A DNA stretch of 58,758 nucleotides, taken from assembly GCF_020831925.1 (NCBI RefSeq), contig NZ_JAFIFQ010000020.1, positions 1-58,758 on the forward strand, read 5' to 3'. Position numbers and translations under genes: made by a program. The stretch comes from Alkalimonas sp. GTDB lineage: Bacteria > Pseudomonadota > Gammaproteobacteria > Enterobacterales > Alteromonadaceae. The notes beneath the pieces were generated by a model. It saw nothing but the letters and a program-made list of their open reading frames with translations. It did not search any database and was not told the origin of the DNA. Shown here piece by piece: positions 56,003-58,758 of the stretch (position 1 is its first letter; every line of letters begins with the position of its first letter).

Positions 56003-56650
56003 ATGATGCTGAGTTTGTTGGGGTGGGCGGGGCTATTGGCCGCGCTGTGGCTGAGCTTTCCGCGCGAGTTCTGGCCCAAGCTAAAAGCAGAGCCGGAGTA
56101 CCAGCATCTGGTGTTTGGCTCGGCGGCGGTGTTGCTGCTGCTTTGGTTGCTGCAGGCCAGTATTTTTGACGGCCTGGCGGTACACTTTCTTGGCATTACC
56201 CTGGTAACCCTTTGCCATGGCTGGCGCATAGCGGTTTGGATCTGCTTGTTACCGCTGCTGGTGATGCTGGCGCTGGGGCTGCAGCCTTTGGCCGATGGTG
56301 GCTGGTATGGGCTGATTACTTTTGTGCTGCCAGCGCTCTTTAGTGCCGGCATCTTCTGGTTTAGTTACTACTTTTTGTTGCCGCGCCATTTGTTTATTTA
56401 CATTTTTGTCGCTGCCTTCCTGGCCAGTGCCCTGACCATGTTGCTGCATATGGGGCTGACGTCCGCCTGGTTTTACCTCGATGGCCGCTACCCCTGGCAC
56501 ATCATTCTGGACAACTACTTAGTGCTGTCGCTGCTGATCAGCTTCCCGGAAGCTTTGCTTAACGGCATGGCCGTGACCCTGATGGCGCTGTACCGACCGC
56601 ACTGGCTGCGTACTTTTTATGAGAACGAGTATTTGTCGTCTGCTGGTTGA
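56003..56650 (+). CDS. Membrane protein, CbiM-like (ECF transporter S component type)
   Basis: A 215-residue protein with about six or seven hydrophobic segments. The C-terminal part DNYLVLSLLISFPEALLNGM then AVTLMALYRP resembles CbiM-type energy-coupling-factor proteins. It lacks the N-terminal Met-His metal site of nickel/cobalt CbiM, so it is probably not a metal transporter. ATG 56003 follows GGGGGCTGGG. The last 34 bases overlap the convergent gene. Family call moderate. Confidence 0.65.
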   Translation: MMLSLLGWAGLLAALWLSFPREFWPKLKAEPEYQHLVFGSAAVLLLLWLLQASIFDGLAVHFLGITLVTLCHGWRIAVWICLLPLLVMLALGLQPLADGGWYGLITFVLPALFSAGIFWFSYYFLLPRHLFIYIFVAAFLASALTMLLHMGLTSAWFYLDGRYPWHIILDNYLVLSLLISFPEALLNGMAVTLMALYRPHWLRTFYENEYLSSAG

Positions 56651-57294
56651 TGCAGATAATTCGGTACCAGGTATCTGAAGGCTTCAGATAGGGCTGCTAT
56701 GGTGAGGACTGTGAGGGCGACCGATACGATCGGCAACAGCACAAAGCCATAAGGTAGGTAGTCGAGTGCTAATGTCGGCAGAGCTAAACCTACCGGTAAA
56801 ATGATAACAATCAAGGTCATCAGTAGAGTGTGACCAGAGGTGATGTGCCAGGAGTCGCGAAAGCTGATGGGATAATCAACAGCAATGGCCGGGAATACCA
56901 GTGCAAAGCGGCCCGCGAGTATTAATAACGCTACCACAAACAAAAGCCAACCAAGCATCGGAATCAACAGCAGCACTGCAGTGCAGGCGATAATGAGTAC
57001 GTAGCCAATCATGCGAATGATATAAGCGGTTTCCCGCTTACCCCAGCTGGGTAATGCCATTATTGACGCTGTACCTTGTCCAAGCAGCATGCTCCGGTGG
57101 GTCAGGATGGCGATGATGGCGTACATAATAAACCAGCCGATATGCAAACCCACGTCAAGTGGTGTGCTATGGGCGAGTTCCCAGAGATACTCAATCAGAA
57201 TGAGCAGCAGCATGGGAATTGCCAAAGCACGGATTAATTGATTTTTATTGTGGGTAATCTTGTTTAAGGTGGATTGCAAAATAGCTATAAACAT
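56617..57294 (-). CDS. Hypothetical multi-pass membrane protein
   Basis: A 225-residue protein with about six hydrophobic segments and no motif I recognise; the arrangement resembles YciC-like or DUF4013-like integral proteins. ATG 57294 has AAGGAAGG at good distance, so it is likely real. It overlaps the convergent CbiM-like gene by 34 bases. Its 183-base upstream gap contains a small CAGCCG/CGGCTG hairpin and no other clear feature. Confidence 0.6.
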   Translation of the reverse strand: MFIAILQSTLNKITHNKNQLIRALAIPMLLLILIEYLWELAHSTPLDVGLHIGWFIMYAIIAILTHRSMLLGQGTASIMALPSWGKRETAYIIRMIGYVLIIACTAVLLLIPMLGWLLFVVALLILAGRFALVFPAIAVDYPISFRDSWHITSGHTLLMTLIVIILPVGLALPTLALDYLPYGFVLLPIVSVALTVLTIAALSEAFRYLVPNYLHQPADDKYSFS

Positions 57295-57477
57295 AAGGGA
57301 CCTTCCTTGGTGCGAGCCCTGCAGCCGCTGATATTGACGGCTGTGTTCGCTAAGATCGAGTAATAAAGCTTGATGACAAGAAACACACCATTATCCAAAA
57401 AAAGCAATATCAGCGCAATAATGGCGTTACTTTTTGTTTGAAGTAATTGGGGCTATGGAGGTGTTACTGTGACAGCA

Positions 57478-58758
57478 TTAACGCAGCAACCGCTGGAACA
57501 AGCGCTTCAGTGCCATTGGTTTGAGTGGTTTCAGCAGGAAGTGGAAACCGGCATTTAGCGCATGCTCGCGGATCTGCTCGTTGTGATCGGCCGAGTGAAT
57601 AATCACCGGCAATTGCAGCGAGAAGTGGTTGCTCAGCTGTTCCGCCACCATCACCCCGGTAGCGCCGTTATCCAGATGGTAATCAAACAGCAGCACATCG
57701 GGCTTTAAGCCCTCGCGAATGGCTTTAAGAGCCTGCTCTGGCCGGCTGATGGGGTGGACCTGGCAATCCCAGCTACGGAGTAGCTCGGTCACCGCCTGCA
57801 GCAACTGTTCATCGTTATCCAGCAGCAAAACCCTTTTGCCGGCAAAGCTGGCTTTGATATCGGGCTTAGTAGCTGGCTGCAGGCGCGCCTGCGGCGCGCT
57901 GCACAGCGGCAGACGGATACTGAAACAGCTGCCGTGCCCGGGCGTAGAGCGCAGTGTCAGCGGGTGCTGCAACATGCTGGTGATGCGATTGGCAATGGCC
58001 AGGCCAAGCCCCAGGCCTTTTTGGTGCTGATTATCGCCTTGCTGAAACTCTTCAAAAATACGCTCCTGATCGTCCATGGCAATACCAATGCCGGTGTCGA
58101 TCACTCGGATCTCCAGCTCCTGTCCATAACGCTTGCAGCCGAGCACAATCCGGCCCTGCTCGGTGTAGCGAATGGCATTAGCCAGCAGGTTTTGCACCAC
58201 CCGTTTGAGCAATTTGCGATCAGTGGTCACCGCCAACTTGCTTGGCAGGTAATGAAAATCCAGGCCCTTTTCGGCAGCCAGTACCGCCGCATCACGGGCA
58301 CTATCATCCAGCAATTCGCTCAGTGCGACCGGCTGATGGTGCGCTTTGATCACACCAGCATCCAGCTTGGTCAGTTCCAGAATTGAAGTCAGCAGTTCTT
58401 CGGCCGAATCCAGTGAGCTGATCAAATGCTCGCTCAGCTGTTTTTGCTCGACTGAATCGGCTTTTTCCCGCAGCAGGCCGGCAAAGAGAGCGGCGGCATT
58501 GAAGGGCTGCATCAGGTCATGGCCAGCAGCGGCAAAAAAGCGGGTTTTGGCCTGGGTGCTGGCTTCAATTTTTTGCTGCGCCTGCTGCAGTTGCTGATTC
58601 AGCGTCTCCAGTTTGCGGGTGCGATCCGCTACCCTTTGCTCCAGTGTCAAATTGCTTTGCTCCAGTGCCTGCTGCACTTCAATAAAGGAACTGACATCGG
58701 TAAAGGTGGTGACAAAGCCGCCGCCGGGGAGCGGATTGCCCTGCATCTCGAACACCCG
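57478..58758 (-). CDS. Hybrid sensor histidine kinase, C-terminal part (CrbS/MxtR or NahK type)
   Basis: The frame is open to the window edge; the GTG at 58755 is not a true start. The visible 426 residues hold the end of a PAS domain (FEMQGNPLPGGGFVTTFTD), a coiled coil, the phospho-acceptor histidine (FFAAAGHDLMQP, His79 from the GTG), the ATPase domain (NLLANAIRYT, DTGIGI, GLGLGLAI) and a receiver with Asp in LLFDYHLD. This PAS-kinase-receiver layout is that of CrbS/MxtR (which add a sodium-solute symporter in front) and of NahK/ErcS. The missing N-terminus would decide. Confidence 0.9.
   Translation of the reverse strand, partial: RVFEMQGNPLPGGGFVTTFTDVSSFIEVQQALEQSNLTLEQRVADRTRKLETLNQQLQQAQQKIEASTQAKTRFFAAAGHDLMQPFNAAALFAGLLREKADSVEQKQLSEHLISSLDSAEELLTSILELTKLDAGVIKAHHQPVALSELLDDSARDAAVLAAEKGLDFHYLPSKLAVTTDRKLLKRVVQNLLANAIRYTEQGRIVLGCKRYGQELEIRVIDTGIGIAMDDQERIFEEFQQGDNQHQKGLGLGLAIANRITSMLQHPLTLRSTPGHGSCFSIRLPLCSAPQARLQPATKPDIKASFAGKRVLLLDNDEQLLQAVTELLRSWDCQVHPISRPEQALKAIREGLKPDVLLFDYHLDNGATGVMVAEQLSNHFSLQLPVIIHSADHNEQIREHALNAGFHFLLKPLKPMALKRLFQRLLR

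Noticed and set aside
57295-57477. Terminator of the histidine kinase in front of the T-run near 57400
   Set aside because: A T-run exists on the minus strand but no stable stem precedes it; pairing is too poor to call.

Overview
The window is ordinary chromosomal DNA of a gammaproteobacterium. The conserved blocks yrbG-kdsD-kdsC-lptC-lptA-lptB-rpoN-hpf-ptsN-rapZ-npr, mlaFEDCB-ibaG-murA, degS/degQ, zapG/zapE, rplM-rpsI, petABC and sspAB occur here in the arrangement typical of Alteromonadales and relatives. Class II (long) ilvC beside ilvY, a long-form isocitrate lyase, a seven-gene Mrp antiporter and many TonB receptor genes fit an aquatic, possibly alkaliphilic genus such as Alishewanella or Rheinheimera; that placement is inference from gene content. 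No rRNA, tRNA, CRISPR, insertion sequence or phage gene was seen.

Layout. 1-3135: thiamine salvage cluster (end of a TonB receptor, single-domain YkoF-like protein, PnuC/PnuT transporter, APH-type thiamine kinase). 3141-5635: small HTH protein divergent from an exported oligopeptidase B. 5758-13521 (minus): nitrogen-PTS/RpoN/LPS-transport/Kdo block. 13797-18319 (plus): Mla lipid transport, BolA-like IbaG and MurA. 18364-21510 (minus): DegS, DegQ, ZapG. 21645-27683 (plus): ZapE, L13/S9, bc1 complex, SspA/SspB. 27719-30239: divergent ilvY/ilvC. 30404-39160: family 2 glycosyltransferase, methylglyoxal synthase, Mrp antiporter (minus), family 4 glycosyltransferase. 39167-43011: Fur-controlled ferric iron ABC importer. 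43005-46442 (minus): DUF2799 lipoprotein, GGDEF-EAL protein, solute-binding protein. 46573-51503: MetX-like exported esterase and GntP permease divergent from a TonB receptor. 51592-58758: LuxR-type response regulator, isocitrate lyase, exported amidase, two membrane proteins and the C-terminal part of a hybrid histidine kinase.

How genes work together. The LPS, Mla, DegS/DegQ and MurA genes form a long envelope-maintenance region. The first and last parts of the window are accessory nutrient-acquisition loci. The most interesting inference is in the last 12 kb: an outer-membrane receptor, an exported esterase and a carboxylate permease share a divergent control region and sit beside a response regulator, aceA and a kinase of the kind that controls acetate use. 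Together they could release, import and burn a short acid from an ester.

Regulatory sequence that can be read directly includes an almost perfect Fur box on the -35 of a strong promoter (39167-39196), a stringent-type promoter and three-hairpin leader before rplM, a hairpin-rich 3' region after ilvC ending in a good terminator, and several clear terminators.
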